Shown here piece after piece: positions 15,480 to 23,434 of a stretch of DNA of 28,951 bases. The notes under the pieces were generated by a model, which ran no database searches, had not been told where the DNA came from, and was given only the letters and a program-made list of their open reading frames with translations. Both the position numbers and the translations under genes were made by a program. Source of the DNA: a virus; the IMG/VR virus record IMGVR_UViG_3300010885_078176, positions 1 through 28,951 of that record; one strand, given 5' to 3'. Position 1 is the first letter of the stretch, and the number at the start of each line of letters is the position of its first letter.

Positions 15480-16487
15480 ATGCAAAACGGAATTGATCAA
15501 AAAGGCGCCGAGAAATTTCTTGAAGAACAAGATAAAAAATATGGAGTTAATTCAATCGCTGAAAAGACTCAAGAACCATCTCCAGAAGAAACTAAGGTTA
15601 CTAGCTTAGGAAAAGCTCAATCTTATCACACTGAACCGGACATGTCAGCTGCATACGAATCTCCATGGAAGCTATTAGATCCTGCTTTACTTCCATCACA
15701 AGGACTTTTTTATCCAGAAGGTGCCGAGTTAATGCTAAGATCTGCAAAAACTAAAGAGATTCGTCACTGGTCTACAATAGATGAGACCGATCCAATTGAT
15801 GTCAGAGAAAAGATCAATTTTATTCTTAACGCATGTACCAAGTTCAAGATAAGAGGTAACGCAATGGCTTTAAATTTTAATGATTTTTTAGAGATAGATC
15901 GGTACCATATTCTTTTTAGAATATATGAGTTAACCTTTCCTAATCAGGAAAATAAACTTTGGGCATATATTAAATGTGAAGATGCTAAATGTGGATACGT
16001 TAATCAAACACAAGTAACAAGTAGAAATTTAAAAGGATTTCAATATCCTCAGGAATTAATGAAGTGGTATTCGCCAGAAGAAAAATGCTTTGTTATTAGA
16101 TCTGAGAAAATAGGCGAGGTTTTAAAATTTTACATGCCAACCATTGGAATTAAAAGTAAATTTCGACAAAAACGCCGAGAAGAAGAACAAAAAGGCGTAC
16201 AAATAGATGAATCTTTTTATTCACAGGGTCCATATTTAATAAATGATTGGCGGCGGGCAGACTCACAGTCACTTTCTTCTTTAAAAATAGCATCCTTAGA
16301 TTGGTCAGAAAATAAATTTGTAATTGTACATAAATTTACGGATCAATTGGAAAAATCAAACTTAAATAAAGCGGTAAGCGTTTGCGAAAAATGTAAGACA
16401 CAGACGGAGAGCCACATTTTTTTGGGAGGAAGCTTCACTGTCAAAGATATTTTCATTATTTCAGCTGGACTTGATGAACTTATTTGA
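15480..16487 (+). CDS. 26: Baseplate hub protein, gp26-like
   Basis: This 335-aa protein matches the T4 baseplate protein family (gp26, PF12322 as remembered). The signature runs L-L-P-S-Q-G-L-F-Y-P-E-G (residues 70-81), then K-E-I-R-H-W-S-T-I-D-E-T-D-P-I-D-V-R-E-K-I-N-F-I-L. It continues with D-R-Y-H-I-L-F-R-I-Y-E-L-T-F-P-N to residue 154. A cysteine pair at C166/C171 and another at C302/C305 could together hold zinc, as in tailed-phage hub proteins. The 60-residue N-terminal extension is acidic and disordered. T4 gp26 is 208 aa, so this form is longer. It starts after a terminator and overlaps the next gene by 14 bp. Confidence 0.8.
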   Translation: MQNGIDQKGAEKFLEEQDKKYGVNSIAEKTQEPSPEETKVTSLGKAQSYHTEPDMSAAYESPWKLLDPALLPSQGLFYPEGAELMLRSAKTKEIRHWSTIDETDPIDVREKINFILNACTKFKIRGNAMALNFNDFLEIDRYHILFRIYELTFPNQENKLWAYIKCEDAKCGYVNQTQVTSRNLKGFQYPQELMKWYSPEEKCFVIRSEKIGEVLKFYMPTIGIKSKFRQKRREEEQKGVQIDESFYSQGPYLINDWRRADSQSLSSLKIASLDWSENKFVIVHKFTDQLEKSNLNKAVSVCEKCKTQTESHIFLGGSFTVKDIFIISAGLDELI

Positions 16488-16686
16488 GCTTAATGCTCGC
16501 TTGGCGGTGAAGCTTGGCCAATCGTTTGATACATTATATGAAATGGAATACATGGAATACTCATACATCTTGAATATCGTGAAAAAGGATATTGATGAAA
16601 AGAATGAAAAAATTCTTAAAGAGGCGGACGATTCTACTAAACTCATGCCACACGTTAGTCTACCGGATCATTTGAGATTAAAATAA
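16474..16686 (+). CDS. Small helical protein, possible assembly chaperone
   Basis: This protein of about 70 aa is taken from ATG 16474; a TTG three bases upstream is the alternative. It overlaps the gp26-like gene by 14 bp. It is acidic and helical (E-M-E-Y-M-E-Y-S-Y-I-L-N-I-V-K-K-D-I-D-E-K), resembling the small tail or hub assembly chaperones that follow hub genes in contractile phages, such as the position of gp51 in related phages. No direct family match can be claimed. Confidence 0.55.
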   Translation: MNLFELNARLAVKLGQSFDTLYEMEYMEYSYILNIVKKDIDEKNEKILKEADDSTKLMPHVSLPDHLRLK

Positions 16687-16689
16687 ATA
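16682..16689 (+). promoter_or_regulatory. Late-promoter-like octamer AATAAATA
   Basis: AATAAATA overlaps the stop codon of the preceding small gene and lies 19 nt before the TTG start at 16709. The spacing supports that unusual start codon. Confidence 0.45.
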
Positions 16690-16708
16690 ATAAAAAATCC
16701 TCTTTCTT

Positions 16709-18403
16709 TTGGCAGAGAATTTTAAAGCCTTCATCGCTAGTTTTAATAAGGACCTCGATGAATCAATTGCAAAATATACTAAAAAAGCTGACGACTATCG
16801 TTCTGCAAGAGAAGTTGCGATTAAACTACCGGATCCTCTTGATCTAACGATTGGTACAAATTCTTTCAAGACAGCTGGCGAGCTTTTTGCATGGGTCTAT
16901 CCAAATGAGTTTGGAGGAGTTCAAAATATTCCATATGGTGACGAAGGAGTCGCGATACTTCTTGCTCTTTCTGGAAAAGATGCGTCTGATGATTCTAAAA
17001 AGAATTATACTATTCTAAAAAAGAATTGGAACGAAATCACTAACTTAAATAGGGCAAATCAAACAAAGACGGTTGGCGCTGAAAAATGGTTAGATTCATT
17101 TAAGTCTCAATTTTATAAACAGCTTTCATTAAGTAATTTAAAGGTTTCTGAGATCAAAGCAGAAGACTTTGAGGACGTACTTAGTGAGACTGGAATGAGC
17201 GCTGAGTATGGCGACCAATCTTTACTTTATAGTGCGTTAGTTACTCCAGAAGAAAAATCTTCTCCTGGAATAAATGAAGTTCCTACTGCTGATACACCTA
17301 CCGAAACTCCATCTGCTCAAATCAATGAAGCACAGCCAGCTCCAATAGCAGCGGAATCGGCTTCTGCAATAAATCCTGAGCAACCGGCAAAGAGTAAACC
17401 AGAAGAGGTTAAGAAAACTGAGAGTGCAGTAATTGGAGAAAAAGCAGAAGTTCCAACAGAAGAAGCTACTCCTCAAGCTCCAATAAATATTAACCTTGAG
17501 ACCAAGGAAGAAGCAGTAATTACACCACCTGCACCTGTTTCTTCAATTCAATCTCAGTCAACGTTATCTGAAAATACTACAGTTTCGTCTGAAAAAACAA
17601 CTATTGTAGAACAGCCGAGCGTTCAGCCTGCAGCACCAGTAAGCTCTCCAATTAATGGATCAAATCAAACGAGTTCAACCAATTCTACAACTTCAACCGG
17701 TTCTACTAACAGTCAAGTTACAAATTCGTTAAATCAAATCTTTGGAGGAATGTTTTCAGCTAAAGAACTTGCAGAAATAGAAAAAAGTCTAGTATCGAAC
17801 GTAGAGAATGAAAAGTCAATTGAATCTACTACATCTACTAATACTACTATAAATGAAAGCTCTGAAAATTTAAAGAAATCGGACAGTCAAACAAATTCAA
17901 CTAGTTCTACGTTAAATGAAGAAGTTAACAATTCCAAAACTAGCAAAACAAAAGCAGATATTGAGGCTGAAGAGCGATATATTAAATCTTTTCTTGGAAT
18001 TGAAGAAGAAAAACCTAAAGGATATGACACAGCTTCTTCTGAAACGACTATACAAACTACAGGGCAGACTACATCATTAGGTGAAGAAAAGAGTCCATCT
18101 GTAGAAGTAACAAAGTCATCTCCGTCTTTTTCTGAGAAAATTACGTCAAACACTCCGCCTGCCGCAACTTCTGAAAGCGGGTCGGCACCTGCAATGAGTA
18201 TGACCGGGCCAGTTTCTTTAACGGAGGTCAAAGAACCAAGTACGATGGTTCAAAATGAAACACCTTCAAGTTCACCAGGAACAGCGCAACCTGCACCGAC
18301 TGCTGCATCCAATGTTGGAATAGACATTAGCTCATTAGAGTACAGATTATCAAGATTAGAATATTTACTCTCTTCACCATTAGAAGTTAAAATAGTTGAA
18401 TAA
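16709..18403 (+). CDS. Large, mostly disordered protein with TTG start
   Basis: This 564-aa protein starts with TTG; no in-frame ATG lies nearby that would keep the well-formed N-terminus. Residues 1-170 look globular and helical (A-I-L-L-A-L-S-G-K-D, then W-L-D-S-F-K-S-Q-F-Y-K-Q-L). Residues about 180-535 are low-complexity, rich in Ser, Thr, Pro, Glu and Gln, with few aromatics. One island near 340-365 (N-Q-I-F-G-G-M-F-S-A-K-E-L-A-E-I-E) and one near 420-440 may be short helices. The last 25 residues form a leucine-rich helix. Such architecture suits a long tether or scaffold inside or along the tail. It is coupled to two following genes through a TAATG overlap and an ATGA overlap. Function unknown. 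Confidence 0.6.
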   Translation: MAENFKAFIASFNKDLDESIAKYTKKADDYRSAREVAIKLPDPLDLTIGTNSFKTAGELFAWVYPNEFGGVQNIPYGDEGVAILLALSGKDASDDSKKNYTILKKNWNEITNLNRANQTKTVGAEKWLDSFKSQFYKQLSLSNLKVSEIKAEDFEDVLSETGMSAEYGDQSLLYSALVTPEEKSSPGINEVPTADTPTETPSAQINEAQPAPIAAESASAINPEQPAKSKPEEVKKTESAVIGEKAEVPTEEATPQAPININLETKEEAVITPPAPVSSIQSQSTLSENTTVSSEKTTIVEQPSVQPAAPVSSPINGSNQTSSTNSTTSTGSTNSQVTNSLNQIFGGMFSAKELAEIEKSLVSNVENEKSIESTTSTNTTINESSENLKKSDSQTNSTSSTLNEEVNNSKTSKTKADIEAEERYIKSFLGIEEEKPKGYDTASSETTIQTTGQTTSLGEEKSPSVEVTKSSPSFSEKITSNTPPAATSESGSAPAMSMTGPVSLTEVKEPSTMVQNETPSSSPGTAQPAPTAASNVGIDISSLEYRLSRLEYLLSSPLEVKIVE

Positions 18404-18648
18404 TGCAAGACACACACATCAGAAAAATTTACGAACTTCACCTGGAATACGACAAAATTCGTAAAAAACTTGAGGCACTAAATGATACAGTTTCTCAATT
18501 AGTAGCAGAACAAAATACTCTACACCAGAATCTTTTAGATATTCGAAATGCAGAAGAGGATCTAATAAATAAGATAGAAGAAGAGATCGGCAGAAAATTG
18601 ACTCCAGAAGATCTAATTGCTGCAATCAAAATCAATGAACCTGCATGA
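18403..18648 (+). CDS. Small coiled-coil protein
   Basis: This 81-aa protein starts within the stop of the disordered protein (TAATG) and ends within the start of the next gene (ATGA). Almost the whole chain is a predicted coiled coil with regular leucines (L-H-L-E-Y-D-K-I-R-K-K-L-E-A-L-N), followed by I-G-R-K-L-T-P-E-D-L-I-A-A-I. Complete coupling on both sides indicates equal expression and probably physical interaction with its neighbours, perhaps through the C-terminal leucine-rich helix of the 564-aa protein. Function unknown. Confidence 0.6.
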   Translation: MQDTHIRKIYELHLEYDKIRKKLEALNDTVSQLVAEQNTLHQNLLDIRNAEEDLINKIEEEIGRKLTPEDLIAAIKINEPA

Positions 18649-20618
18649 GAAAAAGTAGATTTATAAGCCTAACACAATATTGCGTCGTTGAATACATGTT
18701 TGACGCATTAGGTTCAACCACATATTACACGGATGACTTTATTCTTTTTGATAATGCTCATTTGGGCATTCATCAGATAGTTAATGACGATAATTCATAC
18801 GGTACTACAAAAAATATCCGAGACTTAACTGCAGTACCAATTGGACATAACTCATTTGTCTATATTGACAGTGAAAAGTATCCAAATTATATTACATACG
18901 ACGATCAAATCAGTGAAACTACTCTAACTGGATATAATGTCGTGATGGACCAAGCCAGATTTCACTTTGTTGCTGGCTTTGATTTTGATAATTTTAAAGC
19001 TTTGATACTTAGCGTTAAGAATACTGAAAATGATGGCAAAAGCAATCTTTTTGCAAATATCTTACTTGCGCCAGAAACAATCGCTCAATTAATATCATTT
19101 AATCCAAAACCTTTGTTTTTGGGTAATGCACTATATGATCGATATATTGATTTAATGGTTCCATCCATTAAGAATATAAACGAAGATTATAAAACTGCTC
19201 CTGTACAGTCATCTACTTTTGCCGCTGCAATTACTCCAACTGATATTGGATATAGTGGGTTTATTTATAATAATCCTATTGCAATTGGACTTGCAGAATG
19301 CGGAAGCAGAAAGACAATTTATACTACAATTGGTCAGACATACGAATCATTTGAGGTAACTGAATATTTTGAAGCAACGTTATCACAGTCTAATGAATTT
19401 GATGATGTCGGTGCTGCTATATATGAAGCTCCAGATGGAGATTTTATCGAGTTTTATCTTACTTATACTAGTGGATTCCCTTCAGATTTTATTGCTATGC
19501 TGAATAGTCGAAATCCGGCAGACGACTGGATCATCATTCATCAAATCAGTGTTTTTGAGCAAGTAGGGTCGGCCTTTTTTAATACTTCACGATTTGTATT
19601 CTTTCAGGAAGACAAATACGATGAACCTAATTTCTTTCGGCCTGTGTTAAGAAAGGCAAACGATGCAGTTAGTATGTCAATCGATTATTTAGCACGTTTA
19701 ACAAATCGTAGAAATGGAGAACAGATAATTCGAGAAGCTTCATTCACTCTACTATCTCCAAAGAAATATGGTAAAAAGCTGATCACGATTCCTTTGATGG
19801 ATAAGCCACAGTCACAGAAGGTTTACAATAAAATAATTAAAAAGAATTTTGAGGCATCTAAACTCTTTATTGAACCTACGTTAAATAGTGAGCAAGCAAC
19901 TACTGTAACCTCCGTAAAAACTGTTACTAAAATCGAGTATGTACCGGTATTTTTTAATAATAGTAATGTTTCAATTTCTCATACTAATTCGTTAATTAAG
20001 AATAAAGACGAATCAGAAGAAGTAGTGTTTGGACCTGGAAAATTGAGATTTATACTTTCACCATTCGATAATGTGATTAAACTTAAAGTATTTACAACTA
20101 ATACCTTAAGTTCAAAAAATACGTTGATTTCATTAGATTTAAACGTTAACTCTACCAAGTATAGACTTGTTTTTGAAACAAGTAGCGGAAAGGTATCTAT
20201 AAACAACGTAAACGATTCAAATCTTGAGAATTTATCTACTGGTGTAATTACTTTTAATGTTTCAAAGAAAGATAGTGAGTCTATTCTACAGTCTACTATT
20301 CGAACTGTATATTTAGTAGCTGCTGCACAGGACGGTAAGGAGACCTTGATTTATACAGGAGAATGGAGAAAACCTACCGAACAGTCTGAAGTTGACTCTG
20401 CTGTTGCAACTGCAAAAGAAGAAGCAAATCAATCTGCTCAAGTTCAATCATCTTTGAACAACATTCAATCTTCGATTGACTCGAAAGACGTAAAACAATC
20501 AACAATTGACATTAAGGAAGCAAGTCCAGTAAAAAAGGTTGGAGTTGCCCCAGTTGTAAATAAGTTTGGAGTAACTACAGCTAAGTCAATTCAGCCTAAC
20601 TCTAACACGGCTACTTAA
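18645..20618 (+). CDS. Large beta-rich virion-like protein
   Basis: This 657-aa protein has no signal peptide or membrane segment. Residues 1-400 are aromatic- and beta-rich (repeated Y-x-D-D, F-x-x-F patterns), typical of a baseplate or tail structural protein. Residues about 415-570 look like an immunoglobulin-like beta domain with D-x-V-I-K-L-K-V-F-T-T-N and Y-R-L-V-F-E-T-S-S-G-K-V segments. The last 75 residues are disordered, rich in Ser, Gln, Val and Ala. It is translationally coupled to the coiled-coil gene and closes the 16709-20618 operon. Position after hub genes suggests a baseplate or tail part. Family not recognised. Confidence 0.6.
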   Translation: MRKSRFISLTQYCVVEYMFDALGSTTYYTDDFILFDNAHLGIHQIVNDDNSYGTTKNIRDLTAVPIGHNSFVYIDSEKYPNYITYDDQISETTLTGYNVVMDQARFHFVAGFDFDNFKALILSVKNTENDGKSNLFANILLAPETIAQLISFNPKPLFLGNALYDRYIDLMVPSIKNINEDYKTAPVQSSTFAAAITPTDIGYSGFIYNNPIAIGLAECGSRKTIYTTIGQTYESFEVTEYFEATLSQSNEFDDVGAAIYEAPDGDFIEFYLTYTSGFPSDFIAMLNSRNPADDWIIIHQISVFEQVGSAFFNTSRFVFFQEDKYDEPNFFRPVLRKANDAVSMSIDYLARLTNRRNGEQIIREASFTLLSPKKYGKKLITIPLMDKPQSQKVYNKIIKKNFEASKLFIEPTLNSEQATTVTSVKTVTKIEYVPVFFNNSNVSISHTNSLIKNKDESEEVVFGPGKLRFILSPFDNVIKLKVFTTNTLSSKNTLISLDLNVNSTKYRLVFETSSGKVSINNVNDSNLENLSTGVITFNVSKKDSESILQSTIRTVYLVAAAQDGKETLIYTGEWRKPTEQSEVDSAVATAKEEANQSAQVQSSLNNIQSSIDSKDVKQSTIDIKEASPVKKVGVAPVVNKFGVTTAKSIQPNSNTAT

Positions 20619-20643
20619 AATGACATTATTTGCACCCAATGCA

Positions 20644-20651
20644 GATAAATA
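20644..20651 (+). promoter_or_regulatory. Late-promoter-like octamer GATAAATA
   Basis: GATAAATA lies 22 nt before the ATG at 20674, in the only gap between this gene and the previous operon. Confidence 0.5.
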
Positions 20652-20673
20652 AAATAAAATAAATCGTTGCGAA

Positions 20674-22272
20674 ATGAATCAATTCTTGCAAAGAATATTA
20701 ACAGAGCTAAATAGTAATCCTTCTATTAACTCTGAGCCCTTGGTAAAAATGCTCGTTGGGTCAGCCAATAAATCGATTGCTTTGGGAGAAAGTACCGAAG
20801 CTATTTATACAGATCTTAAAAACAGTCTTACTTCGATCAATGAGAATCTTAATAATCCTACGATTAAAGTAATATTGAAGCAGTTTTCAAAAAATGAAGA
20901 TACTGTAGATTCTAGACTTTTAAAGATTGCAAAAGAATCAAACCTTCTTGATAAGATCAGCTTACTTAAAGAATCTCAACTTTATTCTGAACCGGTTGCA
21001 CAAGCAGCAATCGATCTTTTTGAAAGTGAATTAAATAGCGGAATCATTGCTGCTGCACTTTGTGGAAAATTTGTGGATGTTTTTGAACAATATTCATATG
21101 ATGTTACTGCAAAAACTGCAGTGGATAATGTGAAGAAATATATCACTGAGAATTGGGACAAACTTTTAATGCTACGTACAATCTATCAGATTGATAATAT
21201 GAGAGTTCCTTCTTATGCTGGTGTAGTTTCAGATCTAAAAAATATGTTAGTAAAAGAAACATATACTGCAGATATCCTAAAGATCAAATATAACAATACT
21301 GTTGCTCCTATCACGCATTTGATCAACGACCTTAGAATTTTTGAATCTCAAAAGAACGGAAGTTTCACAGTAGGTGAAGGAAATAGCGATACTGTAATTA
21401 ATAACCTAATTGCTCCTTCAACTAGAACAGCGGACGGAATGATTATTTACACAGATAATCGTTTCCTTTCTATTCGTGAAGCAAAAGGATTAATTGGAAC
21501 AGAAGTTAAAGTGCACTATGATGGAAACTTTAAGATCTCTGATTTGTCTCCAGAATACGTTAGTGAAAATCATTCTGATTTTTATAATTTATGTGAAGCG
21601 TATCATAGTCTAGGTTTTTCAAAAACTCAAGACGGTCTAGGTGTTGAAACACATAACATCAAAAATCTTAGAGTAGGTTTAAGAATGAATGAAAACAAAA
21701 GTCTTGATGTCTTTATTAATGGTGAAAAGATTGGCGAGCCTAAGAGTATTAACGTTTCTGAAGCATTAGCTCTTGATAGCAACTTAAATAAAACAAGACT
21801 TACTACTATTCTTGAAAACATTGAAACTATTTATAACTTTGAGTTTATTAAAGAAGTTTCAAATGATCGTCGTATTGCTGAAGCATCAATCTTAAATCTA
21901 AATAAAGATTTTTATATCTGCGAAAAAGTAAATTCTGCAGATCGTGTATGGACTAAAGTTGACGAATTTGAATTATATGAATTCTTCAAATCAAAATTCG
22001 ATTATGACATTAGTCCAATTTTTAAAACTAAAATCGAAGAATCAGTCGATGCTTTAAATAAAGCAGAAGCTGCAAAATCTAAGATTAACAGTGATATTCA
22101 AAAATTAGAAGAATCTATTCAAAAGCTTGATACTGCAATTGAAAATCCAAACTTAACGGATGCTGAAAGCGGAAGACTTAGCTCAATCAAAGAATCTATT
22201 GAATCTACGATTAAGGAACTTAAAGAAACATATATTCGAATCGATCTTTTAAAAAAAAAGGAGCTAGCGTAA
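20674..22272 (+). CDS. Unknown structural-type protein, zero-frame product of a probable frameshift gene
   Basis: The zero-frame product is 532 aa and ends K-K-K-E-L-A. Residues 1-240 are strongly helical with S-L-T-S-I-N-E-N-L-N-N-P-type repeats. A central part (about 240-400) has a beta domain (G-T-E-V-K-V-H-Y-D-G-N-F-K-I, then V-G-L-R-M-N-E-N-K-S-L-D-V-F-I-N-G-E). The C-terminal 80 residues form a coiled coil ending at a run of nine A. Directly after the slip site a second frame continues for 86 codons with a KOW-like domain and no start codon of its own, so the full product is probably about 615 aa. No family is recognised. A late-type octamer lies upstream and a terminator follows the extended frame, which supports treating both frames as one gene. 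Confidence 0.65.
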   Translation: MNQFLQRILTELNSNPSINSEPLVKMLVGSANKSIALGESTEAIYTDLKNSLTSINENLNNPTIKVILKQFSKNEDTVDSRLLKIAKESNLLDKISLLKESQLYSEPVAQAAIDLFESELNSGIIAAALCGKFVDVFEQYSYDVTAKTAVDNVKKYITENWDKLLMLRTIYQIDNMRVPSYAGVVSDLKNMLVKETYTADILKIKYNNTVAPITHLINDLRIFESQKNGSFTVGEGNSDTVINNLIAPSTRTADGMIIYTDNRFLSIREAKGLIGTEVKVHYDGNFKISDLSPEYVSENHSDFYNLCEAYHSLGFSKTQDGLGVETHNIKNLRVGLRMNENKSLDVFINGEKIGEPKSINVSEALALDSNLNKTRLTTILENIETIYNFEFIKEVSNDRRIAEASILNLNKDFYICEKVNSADRVWTKVDEFELYEFFKSKFDYDISPIFKTKIEESVDALNKAEAAKSKINSDIQKLEESIQKLDTAIENPNLTDAESGRLSSIKESIESTIKELKETYIRIDLLKKKELA

Positions 22273-22291
22273 ACGAATCGCTGGACGTTAG
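22254..22291 (+). other. Probable programmed -1 frameshift site
   Basis: The heptamer A-AAA-AAG (22254-22260) is in phase with the zero frame and is the same sequence used by E. coli dnaX. It is preceded by more A and T. A stem CTAGCGT (22264-22270) can pair with ACGTTAG (22285-22291), seven pairs with one G-U, starting 3 nt after the slip; a shorter alternative AGCG/CGCT exists inside. Shifting back by one gives an open frame to 22520. A homopolymer sequencing error is the main alternative. Confidence 0.5.
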
Positions 22292-22520
22292 AATAAAGTC
22301 TCATAAATATCGAATAGGACAATCTGTCACACTAAAAGGTAAAATAGGAAAAGTTACAGCAATCAATGGAGCAACCGGAGATTATCTAGTAATGTTAGAT
22401 TCAAAAAACGAAAGATGTAAAGAATCTCAACTTTCTCCAGTAGAAATAAAATCCAGAAAGCCAAAGAAAAAAGACGTTCAACGAAAAGCACTACCAAAGG
22501 AAAAGAAATCATCACTTTAA
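22260..22520 (+). CDS. C-terminal extension in the -1 frame, KOW-like domain
   Basis: In the frame reached by a -1 slip, 86 codons run from the slip site to TAA at 22518-22520. The frame is closed upstream by a stop at 22221 and contains no ATG, GTG or TTG near its start, so it cannot readily be expressed alone. The product reads N-E-S-L-D-V-R-I-K-S-H-K-Y-R-I-G-Q-S-V, then a barrel-like K-G-K-I-G-K-V-T-A-I-N-G-x4-Y-L-V-M-L-D, typical of KOW/SH3-like nucleic-acid- or protein-binding domains, and a very basic tail (K-S-R-K-P-K-K-K). It is followed at once by a terminator. It is either the frameshifted end of the 20674 gene or, if an A was lost or gained in sequencing, its normal C-terminus. Confidence 0.6.
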   Translation, partial: GASVNESLDVRIKSHKYRIGQSVTLKGKIGKVTAINGATGDYLVMLDSKNERCKESQLSPVEIKSRKPKKKDVQRKALPKEKKSSL

Positions 22521-22521
22521 T

Positions 22522-22547
22522 AAAAAGGAGCATTTTGCTCCTTTTTT
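22522..22547 (+). terminator. Rho-independent terminator
   Basis: A perfect 11-bp stem (AAAAAGGAGCA and complement) with a 3-nt loop and a T-run lies immediately after the TAA of the extended frame. It isolates the preceding gene from the methyltransferase gene. Confidence 0.85.
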
Positions 22548-22594
22548 GCTTTTATAGGGTCCAGAAATATAGTATTATATTCAAGAAAACTAAT

Positions 22595-22614
22595 CTTGTA
22601 TCAAGCAGTACAAG
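22595..22614 (+). promoter_or_regulatory. Inverted repeat in the leader of the methyltransferase gene
   Basis: CTTGTA (22595-22600) and TACAAG (22609-22614) form a 6-bp inverted repeat with an 8-nt spacer, between the terminator and the ATG at 22631. An AT-rich stretch upstream (ATAGTATTATAT, near 22570) could be a promoter of a different class from the NATAAATA sites. It could be an operator or a weak leader hairpin; support is modest. Confidence 0.25.
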
Positions 22615-22630
22615 AAATAAAAACTTTATA

Positions 22631-23434
22631 ATGGATACAAGAATCGACTTCAAAACTGCTAAGAAATTTGACCAACTTGAACTTATTGATTGGAAAACAA
22701 AGTATGCAGATTTTAAGTTTTATGTACGCAAGGGTCTAAACGAAGTAAAATATAACGTTGGCACTAATATTACAAAGAGCGCAACTAGCGGAGAATATAT
22801 TAAACCTTTTACTTCTGACATATATGGACCGGTCCTAAATATTACTGAAGTTTTAAATCAGGCCGATACTTGGTTAGACATTGGCGGTCACATGGGATTT
22901 TTTGCAATCCGAATGGCAAAGCAATTTCCAAATATTAAGAAAGTCGTTTCATATGAAGCACTTCCACATAACGTATCATTTGCTTTAGAAAATATTAAAT
23001 TAAATGAAGTAGAAGATCGTTGCGAAGTAGTTCAGAAAGCAATAGTTCCAGGCAAAGAGGAAATGGTCAATTTCTTTATTTCAACCGATTCTGGTAAACA
23101 TTCAATCCTTGAAATTAAAGGTCGTGATGTGATCTCAGTTCCTGCTATCAATATTGATGAAGCAATTAAAGAGCATGGAGTCACAGCATTTAAGATGGAC
23201 GTTGAAGGTGCTGAATATGAGTTAATCAAGTCTATTCAGGACTGGTCGAAAATCCGTATCGCAATTGTTGAATACCATTTCATGTATAAGCCTCTTAAGA
23301 AGAATCGCGTTGAAAAGTTTCAAGAGATCATGAGTATTCTTGAGAAAAACTTTGATTGTATTCGTAAAATCCAATCTGTTGAATATGGTAAAAACTTTAT
23401 AACGCATTTCGTAGCTTTAAAGACGAATGCCTGA
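22631..23434 (+). CDS. FkbM-family SAM-dependent methyltransferase
   Basis: This protein of 267 aa starts at ATG 22631; a longer frame from a TTG at 22535 would begin inside the terminator hairpin and is rejected. The SAM-binding motif I is W-L-D-I-G-G-H-M-G-F-F (residues 81-91), with the acidic residue for the ribose at Y-E-A (E109). The FkbM signature F-K-M-D-V-E-G-A-E-Y-E-L-I follows (D190), then a V-E-Y-H strand. FkbM enzymes usually O-methylate sugars or polyketide groups. Its gene overlaps the DNA glycosylase gene by 8 bp and is near a glucosyltransferase-like gene, so a sugar on DNA is one possible target; a virion or host-surface glycan is another. It lacks the late octamer upstream. 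Confidence 0.85.
   Translation: MDTRIDFKTAKKFDQLELIDWKTKYADFKFYVRKGLNEVKYNVGTNITKSATSGEYIKPFTSDIYGPVLNITEVLNQADTWLDIGGHMGFFAIRMAKQFPNIKKVVSYEALPHNVSFALENIKLNEVEDRCEVVQKAIVPGKEEMVNFFISTDSGKHSILEIKGRDVISVPAINIDEAIKEHGVTAFKMDVEGAEYELIKSIQDWSKIRIAIVEYHFMYKPLKKNRVEKFQEIMSILEKNFDCIRKIQSVEYGKNFITHFVALKTNA

Noticed and set aside
22535-22630. Longer start (TTG at 22535) for the FkbM methyltransferase
   Set aside because: It begins inside a clear terminator hairpin and would add 32 residues unlike the family; ATG 22631 gives a normal N-terminus.
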